Origin: Mucilaginibacter cryoferens
GTDB lineage: Bacteria; Bacteroidota; Bacteroidia; Sphingobacteriales; Sphingobacteriaceae
Reading direction: 5' to 3'
Assembly: GCF_014205845.1 (NCBI RefSeq)
Contig: NZ_JACHCR010000002.1
Span: forward strand, 393,078-457,077
Length of the DNA: 64,000 nucleotides
Under the pieces are notes generated by a model. The model worked only from the letters and a program-made list of their open reading frames with translations. It did not search any database and was not told the origin of the DNA. Positions 46,622 through 54,650 of the stretch are shown here, piece after piece. Each line of letters starts with the position of its first letter. Position 1 is the stretch's first letter. The position numbers were made by a program, and so were the translations under genes.

Positions 46622-48142
46622 TTAATTCAGTTTTGTTAATAAAACGCCATCTTTATGAGCTTCCACGGTCTGTTCTTTTTGTTTTTCGGTATCAAGCCTC
46701 ATGCAGGCTACAATAATGGCTATGGCGAGATAAAACAAAATGTTTGAGGGGTATTGTACAAGGGCCTGCTGGGGGAAATTGCCTATATTAAACGCAAATA
46801 TCACCAGTATCATAGCCATACAATAGTTTTTAAGCTGCGGGTCTCTTATCCTGAAGAAATAATTAATGCCGTTTTTAAGTACCACATAAAATAGTGTACA
46901 AAACAGAATTAAGCCAACCCAGCCCATCTCTACCGCTACACGTACATAACCGCTATCGGGCGGGAATTTTGCCAGCATAGAATTTGGAGAAAAACGTCTG
47001 CCCCAAACACCAACCGAACCAAGGCCGCCACCAAATGGGTGCGATAAAATAAAAGGTTTTATTTTCTTTTGATTTTCGGCACGCACATTATATGAGGGAT
47101 CATCTGATGGACTAAAAGCGGTTTGGAATCTCTTTATTGCAGGATTTGATGTAGGTACAATAATCAGGAATACCAGGAATGTACCGGCTACAATAGTGGA
47201 GATAAGTACTCTTCTGTTAAAGTTAAGTACAGCCAAAATAGCTAATGAGGCCGGCACTAAAACATAGGCTGCCCTTGTGCCGGAATAGAGCATTACAAAC
47301 AGAAAGAAAGCAGCCAGGCAGCCGAGCATTACTTTTTTATAGCCTTTAATGTTGCCCATAATAAGTGCAACGCACAGTAAACTGCCAATTACCATGTTAT
47401 AAGAAAAAGTGACCGGGTCTGAGAAGATGCCAAACTTACGCATGTGCCCATTGATGAAAAGCAGGCCTACACGCAGCGGATCTGAGTACAACCATTTTTT
47501 TTCGAATGGTAGAAAGCCAAAGTTCTCTTGTTGAAAAGCCGAAATACCGGCAATAAAATCTAATACCAGCCAAAGCTTAAAGAGATATTTTATAAAGTCG
47601 ACAGACCTGATGTGGTAAACAAAAACAAAGTACATGAGCATTATAAAACCAACCGTACGCACCGTGTATACCCAGGCCAACACCGATGCAGCTACCGGGT
47701 TAATTGCCTGAGCCAGATTGTAGCACAGCCATATGATAATTAATGTACTTATAGGGTTTTTAAAATAGCTCCAATTATTTTCGCCTTTTTGTTTAATAAA
47801 AAAGCCCAGAATTAACAGGTAGGTGATGGCGTCCAATAATGTGCCGATAGGCACTTCTTCGGGTAAAATTTCTGAAACGTAATTGATGAAGAACGATGCT
47901 AATATTAAAATTGTTATGCCAAATTGGGGATAGGCAACAATTGCGAAAACAATAGGTAAGCCTATTACTAATATTAAAATAACACCAACGCCTATGAAAG
48001 CTAATTTATAGACTACTACGCTCACAAATAGTGCTGCTACCACCAAAAAAGATAACACAAGCGGGCTGGAAAGCTTTTGGATAAGTAACCTTTTCCAAAA
48101 CGATCCTCCTAACCTGGTATTATCTGTTTTATCATTTAGCAT
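46622..48142 (-). CDS. wzy: O-antigen polymerase/ligase family protein (Wzy-like)
   Basis: 506 residues with about 11 to 12 membrane helices and a large periplasmic loop (about 330-400: NPAIKRFQTAFSPSDDPSYNVR, HPFGGGLGSVGVWG) typical of the Wzy_C/O-antigen ligase family. It follows Wzx, acetyltransferase and chain-length genes, so a polymerase is more likely than a WaaL ligase. Predicted to join flipped repeat units in the periplasm. Confidence 0.85.
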   Translation of the reverse strand: MLNDKTDNTRLGGSFWKRLLIQKLSSPLVLSFLVVAALFVSVVVYKLAFIGVGVILILVIGLPIVFAIVAYPQFGITILILASFFINYVSEILPEEVPIGTLLDAITYLLILGFFIKQKGENNWSYFKNPISTLIIIWLCYNLAQAINPVAASVLAWVYTVRTVGFIMLMYFVFVYHIRSVDFIKYLFKLWLVLDFIAGISAFQQENFGFLPFEKKWLYSDPLRVGLLFINGHMRKFGIFSDPVTFSYNMVIGSLLCVALIMGNIKGYKKVMLGCLAAFFLFVMLYSGTRAAYVLVPASLAILAVLNFNRRVLISTIVAGTFLVFLIIVPTSNPAIKRFQTAFSPSDDPSYNVRAENQKKIKPFILSHPFGGGLGSVGVWGRRFSPNSMLAKFPPDSGYVRVAVEMGWVGLILFCTLFYVVLKNGINYFFRIRDPQLKNYCMAMILVIFAFNIGNFPQQALVQYPSNILFYLAIAIIVACMRLDTEKQKEQTVEAHKDGVLLTKLN

Positions 48143-48158
48143 TTAACGCGTTATTGGT

Positions 48159-48296
48159 TTATAAAAACAAAATTTTGATAGCCCACACAAAAACACCAAT
48201 AAACGATATTGTGATTGCCACCTTACGCGATCTGTTTTGAAGAGGTGTTAGATGCTCAAAGGGATCTGGTTTTACTTCAGACGGATCTATTCTCAT
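48159..48296 (-). CDS. Small membrane protein (45 residues) in the exopolysaccharide operon
   Basis: A 45-codon frame starting with ATG at 48296 and ending TAA at 48159-48161. It encodes a polar N-terminus (MRIDPSEVKPDPFEHL), a basic turn (NRSRK) and one membrane helix (VAITISFIGVFVWAIKILFL) at the very C-terminus. It lies 16 bases before wzy and 48 after the Wzc-like gene, fully within the operon, with positive-inside topology. Not recognised. Proposed role: small partner of the Wzy/Wzc machinery (inference). Short enough to be missed by default gene callers. Confidence 0.65.
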   Translation of the reverse strand: MRIDPSEVKPDPFEHLTPLQNRSRKVAITISFIGVFVWAIKILFL

Positions 48297-48344
48297 ATTG
48301 TGAAGCTCAATTAATACTTACCTCGTTATTGGAAGGGGCCAGCT

Positions 48345-50504
48345 TTATTTCCCTTTTTTATTATTGCTTGATTTGTTTAACACCCAGCCGGCAAATTTAT
48401 CACCTAAACCTTTTAAGTAAGGCAGGTGCTGCTTTTGCGCATTGCTCAAATCTTTATTAGCTTCAAAAACGGCTATTGTTTTATTAGCAAATAGCAGCCA
48501 TTCTTTTGATTTGTTTAATGAAGTTAACGGGGCGGTATCAATAATGATAACATCAAATTTTGATCTTAAATCGTTAAAGCGATTTTTTATATAAGCTTCA
48601 TCGGCAATTTCCAACAATGTAACGTCCTCGCCGCGGTTACCTAATACGGTGGCTGTACCTCCGGTTATATCAATACCATACAATGGGTTATTTTTGAAAT
48701 AATCTTCTAAAAATAAAGTAGGGCGTATGGCATTGGTAAGATCAGGCCTGTCAAAGTTACCATCAATCAGTAATACCTTTTTATTGATCATGGAGTAGGA
48801 GTAGGCAAGGCTTGTAGCAAACAGTGTTTTACCTTCATGAGCACCCATACTGGTTACAGCAATAATTTTTTCGCCACGCAGTTCCTGGTCAATCTCAAAC
48901 CGTACAGATCGCATCAACTCTTTAAATTGTTGCATTTTATCCCGGTTCTCTACGTCCCAAAGTTTTCGCAGATCGAGGTTGGTGCCTGGTATTCTGTTAA
49001 GATAGCCCAATAACGGCAGCTGCGTTTTGTTAACAAGTTCTGAGGGATCTTTGATGGTATTATCCAGGTAAAACATCAAAAACAGCACAAACAGACATAC
49101 TACAAACATTGCGATAACACTTAGTACTATCAGCAACATTTTTTTTGAAGGCTGAGGGGCTTCAGGCGCGGCAATCTCTACCTGTATCAGTTTAATGCTA
49201 AAGTTTGATTTGAGGTTTGTTTCGTTGTATTTATTTAAAACATCTAGGTACTCTTTACTGGCAATATCAATATCAAAATCATAAGTTTTTACTTTGGCAT
49301 CAAAAGGTACCAGCCGGTTAAACTTGGAGTTTAAAATGGCCAGTTCGGCGTTTATAGATTGAATGCTGTATTTAGCCAGATCTCGTGATACCTCAAGCGT
49401 TAATTTTTGTTTGATCAGATCATCTTTATGTATCCGTGGATCGCTGATATACTGATCTGAAGATTGGTTGATTTCAGACGCCAATGAACGCTGAACCGAA
49501 TCTAATGCAGGTTTGTATTTAGGGTCGTAATTACTGCGGATGTATTTGTTTTGGATAGTATGCAGCTCATCCTGAGTGGCGGTAATAATTTGGTTGTATT
49601 TGCTGGTGGTCGACTCGACGTACTCCCTTTCTTTAGGATCAAATTTGCCATTAATTGTTTTTATCGCACCTTCGTATGAGGCGATATCTTTCTCTGCCTC
49701 CTGCTTTTTGTCGTTATAAGCAAGTATCTGGCTAAAAATGGCTTTTGATTGTTCGTCAAGGTTTAAAATGCCGTTATCTATCTTGTATGCTTGTAATTGA
49801 GCAGTTTTATCACTCAACGCATTTCTTTTTTGAGTCAGCAGGTCAGACAAGAAAGCCACCGCGTTTGATTCGTTTTTCTTAACAGTTGAAGTATAGTAAT
49901 TAATAAATTGTGTGCACAACACGTTAACCACTGTTGCAGACAACTGCGGATTATCTGAATCGTAACTTACAGATATAAAGTCACTTTCATCATCTCTAAA
50001 AATTAATAGATCCTTGCGCAAGGAGGCATCATCATATTTCATTGAGCGTAACAGATCATTCAATGCGCTCTCTTGCTTGTTATAAAGCAACAGCGCTTCC
50101 AGATGATCAAATTTATACTGAAATATTTTTAACGCTGCGTCCCGCTCGTAGGGGTGCATTTCGGCAAGTGTTTTACTGGGTTTGCTAAACGGGGTAGCCG
50201 GGTTTTTAAGATCATGTATAATAAGCGAATAAGAAACCTGGTTAACCATTTTCTTCAACTTCATGATGGCCATGAGGTTACTAAATTCACTTAATATTTG
50301 TTGCTCCTGTATGTTGGCAGTTGCATCCTTATCCAATAAGTGCCGGGAGGCATCAACAATACCGGTAGCCAGTTGCCCATGCGAAACGTAGTTATCGGGT
50401 AGTCTTTTAACCCAAAAAAATGTAGCTATACCTGTTATAAGCGGTATAAAAATAAGTATTAATCGATATTTTTTTAAAAGCTTAAAAAAATTGCCTATCT
50501 CCAT
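48345..50504 (-). CDS. Polysaccharide chain-length determinant with ATPase domain (Wzc-like)
   Basis: 719 residues. N-terminal Wzz region with a membrane helix at about 12-30, long coiled-coil periplasmic part (about 190-420), second helix near 460-482 preceded by the Pro-rich APEAPQPSKK, then a cytoplasmic ATPase: Walker A SMGAHEGKT near 535, Walker A' VLLIDGNFDRPD and Walker B VIIIDTAPL. The C-terminus lacks the Tyr cluster that Wzc-type kinases autophosphorylate, ending in a Lys/Asn-rich tail, so length control may not use tyrosine phosphorylation. 3 bases after the TolC-like gene. Confidence 0.88.
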   Translation of the reverse strand: MEIGNFFKLLKKYRLILIFIPLITGIATFFWVKRLPDNYVSHGQLATGIVDASRHLLDKDATANIQEQQILSEFSNLMAIMKLKKMVNQVSYSLIIHDLKNPATPFSKPSKTLAEMHPYERDAALKIFQYKFDHLEALLLYNKQESALNDLLRSMKYDDASLRKDLLIFRDDESDFISVSYDSDNPQLSATVVNVLCTQFINYYTSTVKKNESNAVAFLSDLLTQKRNALSDKTAQLQAYKIDNGILNLDEQSKAIFSQILAYNDKKQEAEKDIASYEGAIKTINGKFDPKEREYVESTTSKYNQIITATQDELHTIQNKYIRSNYDPKYKPALDSVQRSLASEINQSSDQYISDPRIHKDDLIKQKLTLEVSRDLAKYSIQSINAELAILNSKFNRLVPFDAKVKTYDFDIDIASKEYLDVLNKYNETNLKSNFSIKLIQVEIAAPEAPQPSKKMLLIVLSVIAMFVVCLFVLFLMFYLDNTIKDPSELVNKTQLPLLGYLNRIPGTNLDLRKLWDVENRDKMQQFKELMRSVRFEIDQELRGEKIIAVTSMGAHEGKTLFATSLAYSYSMINKKVLLIDGNFDRPDLTNAIRPTLFLEDYFKNNPLYGIDITGGTATVLGNRGEDVTLLEIADEAYIKNRFNDLRSKFDVIIIDTAPLTSLNKSKEWLLFANKTIAVFEANKDLSNAQKQHLPYLKGLGDKFAGWVLNKSSNNKKGK

Positions 50505-50507
50505 TTG

Positions 50508-51188
50508 TTATTTTATATCTTCTAATTTAACACCTAATAGCTCTTCCAAATTAGTTTTTGCGGTCCAGGTAGCCAACTCAGCCTGCACCATAAACGAATT
50601 TTGATTATAATAACTATTCAATTGTTCATTATAGATCTGAAAAGTAGTTTCACCTTTTTGAAACGAATATTTTAATTGTTTAACTGCACTGTTGGCATCA
50701 GTTACAGCACCCGAGCGTAATCGCAACTCCGTCATCGCGGCAAGGTATGAAAAGTAAAGTTTTCGCACCTGTGCTTCAAGACTTAGCATATATTCGGCTT
50801 GCTGGTACTGGGCAATTTTATAAGTTTCGCTGGCCGCGCTGGTTACCGATGGGTTTTTAAGCAACTGACCAATGCTTAGGGTAATGGCCAATTGATAACC
50901 TTTAAATATAGTTGGCTGGGCCTGGTTAACTAAGTTTTGAGGGCTATAAATATATGATGCTGTTAATCCATCTAACCAGGCAAACTTAGTTGCGTTATAA
51001 TTACTATGGGCAGCTTTAACTGCGCTCTGGCGTACTTTAACTTCCGGATAATTCTTTTTAGCGGTAGCCACAAGTTTATCCAGGTATGCCATATTAACAT
51101 TATTTATAAATGTTTCCTGGGCGTGCAATTGTTTGGTAAACAGTATGGTAGTTAATAAAAAACAAACAACCTTTATATATTTATTCAT
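50508..51188 (-). CDS. Half-length TolC-family outer-membrane protein
   Basis: About 226 residues with signal peptide (MNKYIKVVCFLLTTILFTKQLHAQ), preferring the start at 51188 over an in-frame ATG at 51233 that would overlap the sugar transferase. The mature part has TolC/OEP-type heptad helices (YPEVKVRQSAVKAAHSNYNATK; QVRKLYFSYLAAMTELRLRSGAV) around one strand pair. Classical TolC has two such repeats in about 450 residues; only one is present, so an oligomer would need twice the usual subunits. No Wza-type export lipoprotein is in the operon, so this may form the outer-membrane exit (inference). Confidence 0.75.
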   Translation of the reverse strand: MNKYIKVVCFLLTTILFTKQLHAQETFINNVNMAYLDKLVATAKKNYPEVKVRQSAVKAAHSNYNATKFAWLDGLTASYIYSPQNLVNQAQPTIFKGYQLAITLSIGQLLKNPSVTSAASETYKIAQYQQAEYMLSLEAQVRKLYFSYLAAMTELRLRSGAVTDANSAVKQLKYSFQKGETTFQIYNEQLNSYYNQNSFMVQAELATWTAKTNLEELLGVKLEDIK

Positions 51189-51192
51189 TAAT

Positions 51193-52278
51193 TTATACTT
51201 TTTCTTTTTGAAAGAGTGCAGGTACAGTTCCAATAATAATTCGTAAATCTAACCAAATAGAATACTTTTGAGCATAAAAGTTATCCAGTTTTTTTCTTTC
51301 CCTTTCAGACATATCTTCCTTGCCACGCTTGCTTATTTGCCATAAACCGGTTAAGCCTGCAGGGCCCAAAAATCTCATCGACCATTCGTTTGATGTAAGC
51401 ATCTCCGCCTCATAAACAGGCAAAGGGCGATTTCCAACAACAGACATATCACCTCTGAGAATGTTAAAAAGCTGGGGAAGTTCATCCAAACTGGAATTGC
51501 GCAAAAAATTACCCAACTTGGTAATACGCGGATCGTTCTTGATTTTTACAAATGCCGCCTTGGTGGCTCCGCCTTCTGTTGCATATTGGTTATTCTCGGT
51601 TGATAATTTCGCCAACAACTGGTCCGCATCCGTGCGCATCGATCTGAATTTATAAAAATCAAATACCTTGTAGCCTGTACCAACGCGTTTACTTTTGTAG
51701 AAAACAGGCCCTTTTGAATCCATTTTTATGGCAATAGCCACAATAAGATAAAGAGGAGAGAGGAAAAACAACATTGATCCCGATATAGCCAGGTCAATTA
51801 GTCGTTTTCCAAAAGGCATTTTGTAGGTAGTATCAACTTCTTTTGAAAGTTCGAGCAGTTTTGGTTTTATCAGTTTAAAGGTTACCAAAAAATTTAATCT
51901 TTCGCGCAGGTCATCTACAGAAAAAGGCAAGCTGTAAAAATCATGCACTCTTAGTTCGAGCGCTTTTTTTATGAGGCTTTTATCGTTTTGTGCAGATAGT
52001 AGTACTATGATAACACCATGGAGTAAAAAGTTCTTTTTTAGGTCTTTAACTAAGGCGAAACATTTTCCTTCGGCATCAACCTCTATCAGTATAATATCGG
52101 GTAAGGTTAAAATAGATTGATCGCCCAGGTACTCTTCAAGTTGGGCGATCGAATCATTGTAAGCTATGTTGAAGTTGCTAAGGCCGCTTGATACCAGGTT
52201 TTTAAAACTTAACCCTGTATAGGCGATCTTGATGTGCGAACCCGAATTTTCGTTCCAATCAGACGTGCGATGATTCAT
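51193..52278 (-). CDS. Receiver-like domain fused to initiating sugar-phosphate transferase
   Basis: 361 residues. Residues about 15-135 have the receiver fold pattern, but the phosphoacceptor Asp is Glu66 (LPDIILIEVD), the N-terminal acidic pair is lost (IKIAYTG) and the switch Lys is replaced (HDFYSLPF); the Ser of VLLSA is kept. Residues about 155-361 are a bacterial sugar transferase (WcaJ/PssY type): one membrane hairpin, KRVGTGYKVFDFYKFRSMRTDAD, SLDELPQLFNILRGDMSVVGNRP and GLTGLWQISKRG. It should place the first sugar phosphate on undecaprenyl phosphate. The start overlaps the response regulator gene by 20 bases, suggesting that signalling acts directly on initiation. Confidence 0.88.
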   Translation of the reverse strand: MNHRTSDWNENSGSHIKIAYTGLSFKNLVSSGLSNFNIAYNDSIAQLEEYLGDQSILTLPDIILIEVDAEGKCFALVKDLKKNFLLHGVIIVLLSAQNDKSLIKKALELRVHDFYSLPFSVDDLRERLNFLVTFKLIKPKLLELSKEVDTTYKMPFGKRLIDLAISGSMLFFLSPLYLIVAIAIKMDSKGPVFYKSKRVGTGYKVFDFYKFRSMRTDADQLLAKLSTENNQYATEGGATKAAFVKIKNDPRITKLGNFLRNSSLDELPQLFNILRGDMSVVGNRPLPVYEAEMLTSNEWSMRFLGPAGLTGLWQISKRGKEDMSERERKKLDNFYAQKYSIWLDLRIIIGTVPALFQKEKV

Positions 52279-52645
52279 AAACTTGTAAAAGTTGGTTAAT
52301 TGCTGATTTTAGTTCGTTTGGTTTAAACGGCTTATGCATATAGCCATCAATTTTAAACGGCATATTACTTACCTGCTCATCCAGATCGTGGGCTGCTGAT
52401 AGTAATAAAACGGGAATATCCCGATAAAAGCCACTTATTTTCACATTTTTGGCAAATGACTGACCATCAAAATACGGCATCTGAAGATCGGAAAGTATCA
52501 GATCGGGAAAATTGCCGTCTTCTAACCAGCCAAATGCATCAATTCCGTTATTTTTAACAACACAATCATAGTCTTTTGACAGAATAAAATTGAGTAATTT
52601 AAGTATGCTTAAATCGTCATCGACAATTAGTAACTTTTTCTTCAT
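52259..52645 (-). CDS. Single-domain response regulator (CheY-like)
   Basis: 128 residues, receiver domain only. Acidic residues in LLIVDDDLS (about 8-10), phosphoacceptor Asp in LILSDLQMP (about 53), Ser in VLLLSAAHD and Lys in MHKPFKP are all present. No output domain, so it should act by protein contact. It is the first gene of the exopolysaccharide block and overlaps the receiver-like sugar transferase gene. No histidine kinase is adjacent. Confidence 0.92.
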   Translation of the reverse strand: MKKKLLIVDDDLSILKLLNFILSKDYDCVVKNNGIDAFGWLEDGNFPDLILSDLQMPYFDGQSFAKNVKISGFYRDIPVLLLSAAHDLDEQVSNMPFKIDGYMHKPFKPNELKSAINQLLQVYESSHV

Positions 52646-53221
52646 ATTGTTGTTCGAGGAAGTCTTATTGTAAAAGCAGTTAAAGCACCCAAATTAATCA
52701 TGATTTAAAAGCTATTTACCGATTAAATTCCTTGCAAAAAGATTGTTGTTATATTGGTGTCTAATCGTAAATCGTTTTACGTTAAAACAATGTCCAGAGT
52801 TTTGATTTTTGCAAATAATCATAAAAAATTTTAAGCCCTATCTATTCTGAGTTCAGAAATACAATTACTGTACCGAAAATATATATAAATAATGGCAATA
52901 ATGGTTTTTACCAGTTTAGTGCGCTAATATACTTGTTGTACTGTTCTAGGTACGTCAATTAATAGCTCATTTGTTGGTTTTGCCTAAATTATGATGGTTA
53001 AATATATTTTAACTTTTGAGTAATGTATTTCCATTTGGGGTAGGTGGTTTTGCTGTGGGGTAAATTTTACCTATTGTGTAGCAATTGCGCAATTGGCTGA
53101 TTGTATTGATCCGGATGCCGTTTTAAATGAAATGGGGGGTAATTAATAGGTACCATTAAAAAGCCCCGAAGTATTTTACAACTCCCGGGGCTTTTTGCGA
53201 TCAAAATATTGGTTTAGCACT
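52646..53221. other. Long intergenic region upstream of exopolysaccharide block, 576 bp
   Basis: Largest non-coding gap in the window. It contains several palindromes: CGTAAA-N4-TTTACG at 52766-52781, GGTAAATTTTACC at 53059-53071 and CAATTGCGCAATTG at 53082-53095. Two GGGGTA boxes lie at 53037 and 53057 and the terminator at 53158-53196. A 19-codon frame at 52642-52701 (minus) ends in ATGA overlapping the response regulator start. Expected to hold the operon promoter, but no standard -7/-33 pair was found. Confidence 0.55.
53158..53196 (-). terminator. Rho-independent terminator
   Basis: AAAAAGCCCCG pairs with CGGGGCTTTTT around a 17-base loop, 25 bases beyond the stop of the VOC gene on the minus strand. 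The A/T flanks are symmetrical, so it can work in both directions. Confidence 0.85.
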
Positions 53222-53611
53222 TTAACTTTTTTCTTCAATAATTGACAGGATATTACCAGCCGGGTCGCTAAACCAGGCTATTACCGGGCCGCCTGCCGTA
53301 AAAATCCCCTTTTCGTTGGTTTTAAAGTTTTCTTCATTGTAAACAATAAATTTAACACCACGCGCGGTAAGCTCATCAACCGTTTGCTCTACATCTTTAA
53401 CCGGGAAGTTGAGGATGGTAAAAGTTGCCGGCACATGGTTGGGCTTTGGATATATAACAATGGCATTACCACCCGTAATTTCAAGGTGTAGTATCCCCGG
53501 CATTTGGGTGTCATCATAAATTTTAAGGCCTAAAATTTTGCCATAAAACTCTTTGGCTTTGCTTATATCATTTACCGAAAATCCGCTGAATGCTTTGCTA
53601 TCTGTTAACAT
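53222..53611 (-). CDS. VOC-family (glyoxalase-like) protein
   Basis: 129 residues, one vicinal-oxygen-chelate domain. It begins [24 protein letters not shown] and ends [16 protein letters not shown], the paired beta-alpha-beta-beta-beta halves of the fold, with a metal-ligand-type Glu in the second strand and near the C-terminus. Substrate unknown; the group includes glyoxalases, dioxygenases and resistance proteins. Followed by a strong terminator. Confidence 0.88.
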   Translation of the reverse strand: MLTDSKAFSGFSVNDISKAKEFYGKILGLKIYDDTQMPGILHLEITGGNAIVIYPKPNHVPATFTILNFPVKDVEQTVDELTARGVKFIVYNEENFKTNEKGIFTAGGPVIAWFSDPAGNILSIIEEKS

Positions 53612-53676
53612 AATGCTCTCCTTTTTATTATAAAATTAACCAGATCGGTATTTGTTTTGATGGTGTGCCCCGCGGT

Positions 53677-54066
53677 TTATTTTGCGGTAAATAATGCCGC
53701 GTATTTTTCGCGCTGGGTATAGGCCAGAAACAAAATACCAATTAGTAAGGGTATTACTGTTGTAAGCCCCGACGGTGCTAAAAAAGCATTTACTGATACT
53801 ATATTCACCATTATAGGGAACAAAACTACCAGGGCCAGCGCTACATATCTGCCAAATAGCAAAAGTAAGGCGCAAACAAGTTCTGTTATTTTTACAAGCA
53901 TCATGAGGTAGCCCGATGCGGCAATACCTTCGTTAAATACTTTCATATTACCGGTTACAGGAGGCATAGGGAAAGCGTGGAAAAATACCATCGCAAACCA
54001 GCTTACAGATGCAAACAGGAACATTAATCCAATTAAGGTACGCACAATAATTATAGCTATTTTCAT
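53677..54066 (-). CDS. DoxX-family membrane protein
   Basis: 129 residues with four membrane helices (about 5-25, 48-68, 73-92, 98-117). The sequence GLMFLFASVSWFA and the LLLFGRYVALALVVLFPIMVN helices fit the DoxX/DoxD-like quinol-oxidase-subunit superfamily, whose Bacteroidota members are mostly uncharacterised. Lies between two VOC genes on the same strand, 35 bp after the second. Confidence 0.82.
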   Translation of the reverse strand: MKIAIIIVRTLIGLMFLFASVSWFAMVFFHAFPMPPVTGNMKVFNEGIAASGYLMMLVKITELVCALLLLFGRYVALALVVLFPIMVNIVSVNAFLAPSGLTTVIPLLIGILFLAYTQREKYAALFTAK

Positions 54067-54101
54067 GATTAGAGGTTTAAATTTAAATGCTGATTGTTTT
54101 A

Positions 54102-54530
54102 TTATGAACGATTTGCCGGGTGATTTACCATCCAGGAGATCCCAAATTTATCGGCAAACATACCAAAATAGTCACCCCAGGATGCGGTAGACATTGGCAC
54201 CATTACATTACCTCCGGCAGATAGGCCGTTAAATATGGCATCCGCTTCTTCTTTGCTCTCCACGCTCAACGAAAGGTGAAAATTGTTACCTTGTTTATAC
54301 CCCATGCCCATTTCGCCAACGGTATCTGTAGCCATTAATATATTGCCTTTGCCAATGCCTAAGGCAATATGCATCAATTTGTTTTTGTCTTCTTCTGGTA
54401 TGTTGCCGGCTTCGGGCGAATCGCCAAAGCGCATTACCATTAAAAACTCGCCACCAAAAACAGATTTGTAAAAGGTGAAAGCTTCTTCGCTTGTACCGGG
54501 GAAATTTAAGTAAGGGTTAATAGTTACCAT
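54102..54530 (-). CDS. PhnB-like VOC-family protein
   Basis: 142 residues of the PhnB/YdcW-like 3-demethylubiquinone-9 3-methyltransferase/glyoxalase subgroup. Hallmarks: NPYLNFPGTSEEAFTFYKSVFGG at the start, MHIALGIGKGNILMATD mid-protein and the closing WGDYFGMFADKFGISWMVNH. Function not established in this subgroup. Probably co-transcribed with the DoxX gene. Confidence 0.88.
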   Translation of the reverse strand: MVTINPYLNFPGTSEEAFTFYKSVFGGEFLMVMRFGDSPEAGNIPEEDKNKLMHIALGIGKGNILMATDTVGEMGMGYKQGNNFHLSLSVESKEEADAIFNGLSAGGNVMVPMSTASWGDYFGMFADKFGISWMVNHPANRS

Positions 54531-54650
54531 TTTAAGGGAGGTTTTTTGGTTTATAATTGTGTTGCTGATTATATAGTAAATCTACAAGGATTAAATATAA
54601 TTGAAAAGGGCCAAATACGACAATTAGAGGGCATAATTAAGACAAACAGG

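Noticed and set aside
52642..52701. 19-codon leader frame as an annotated gene
   Set aside because: Too short to support from one genome; kept only as a finding.
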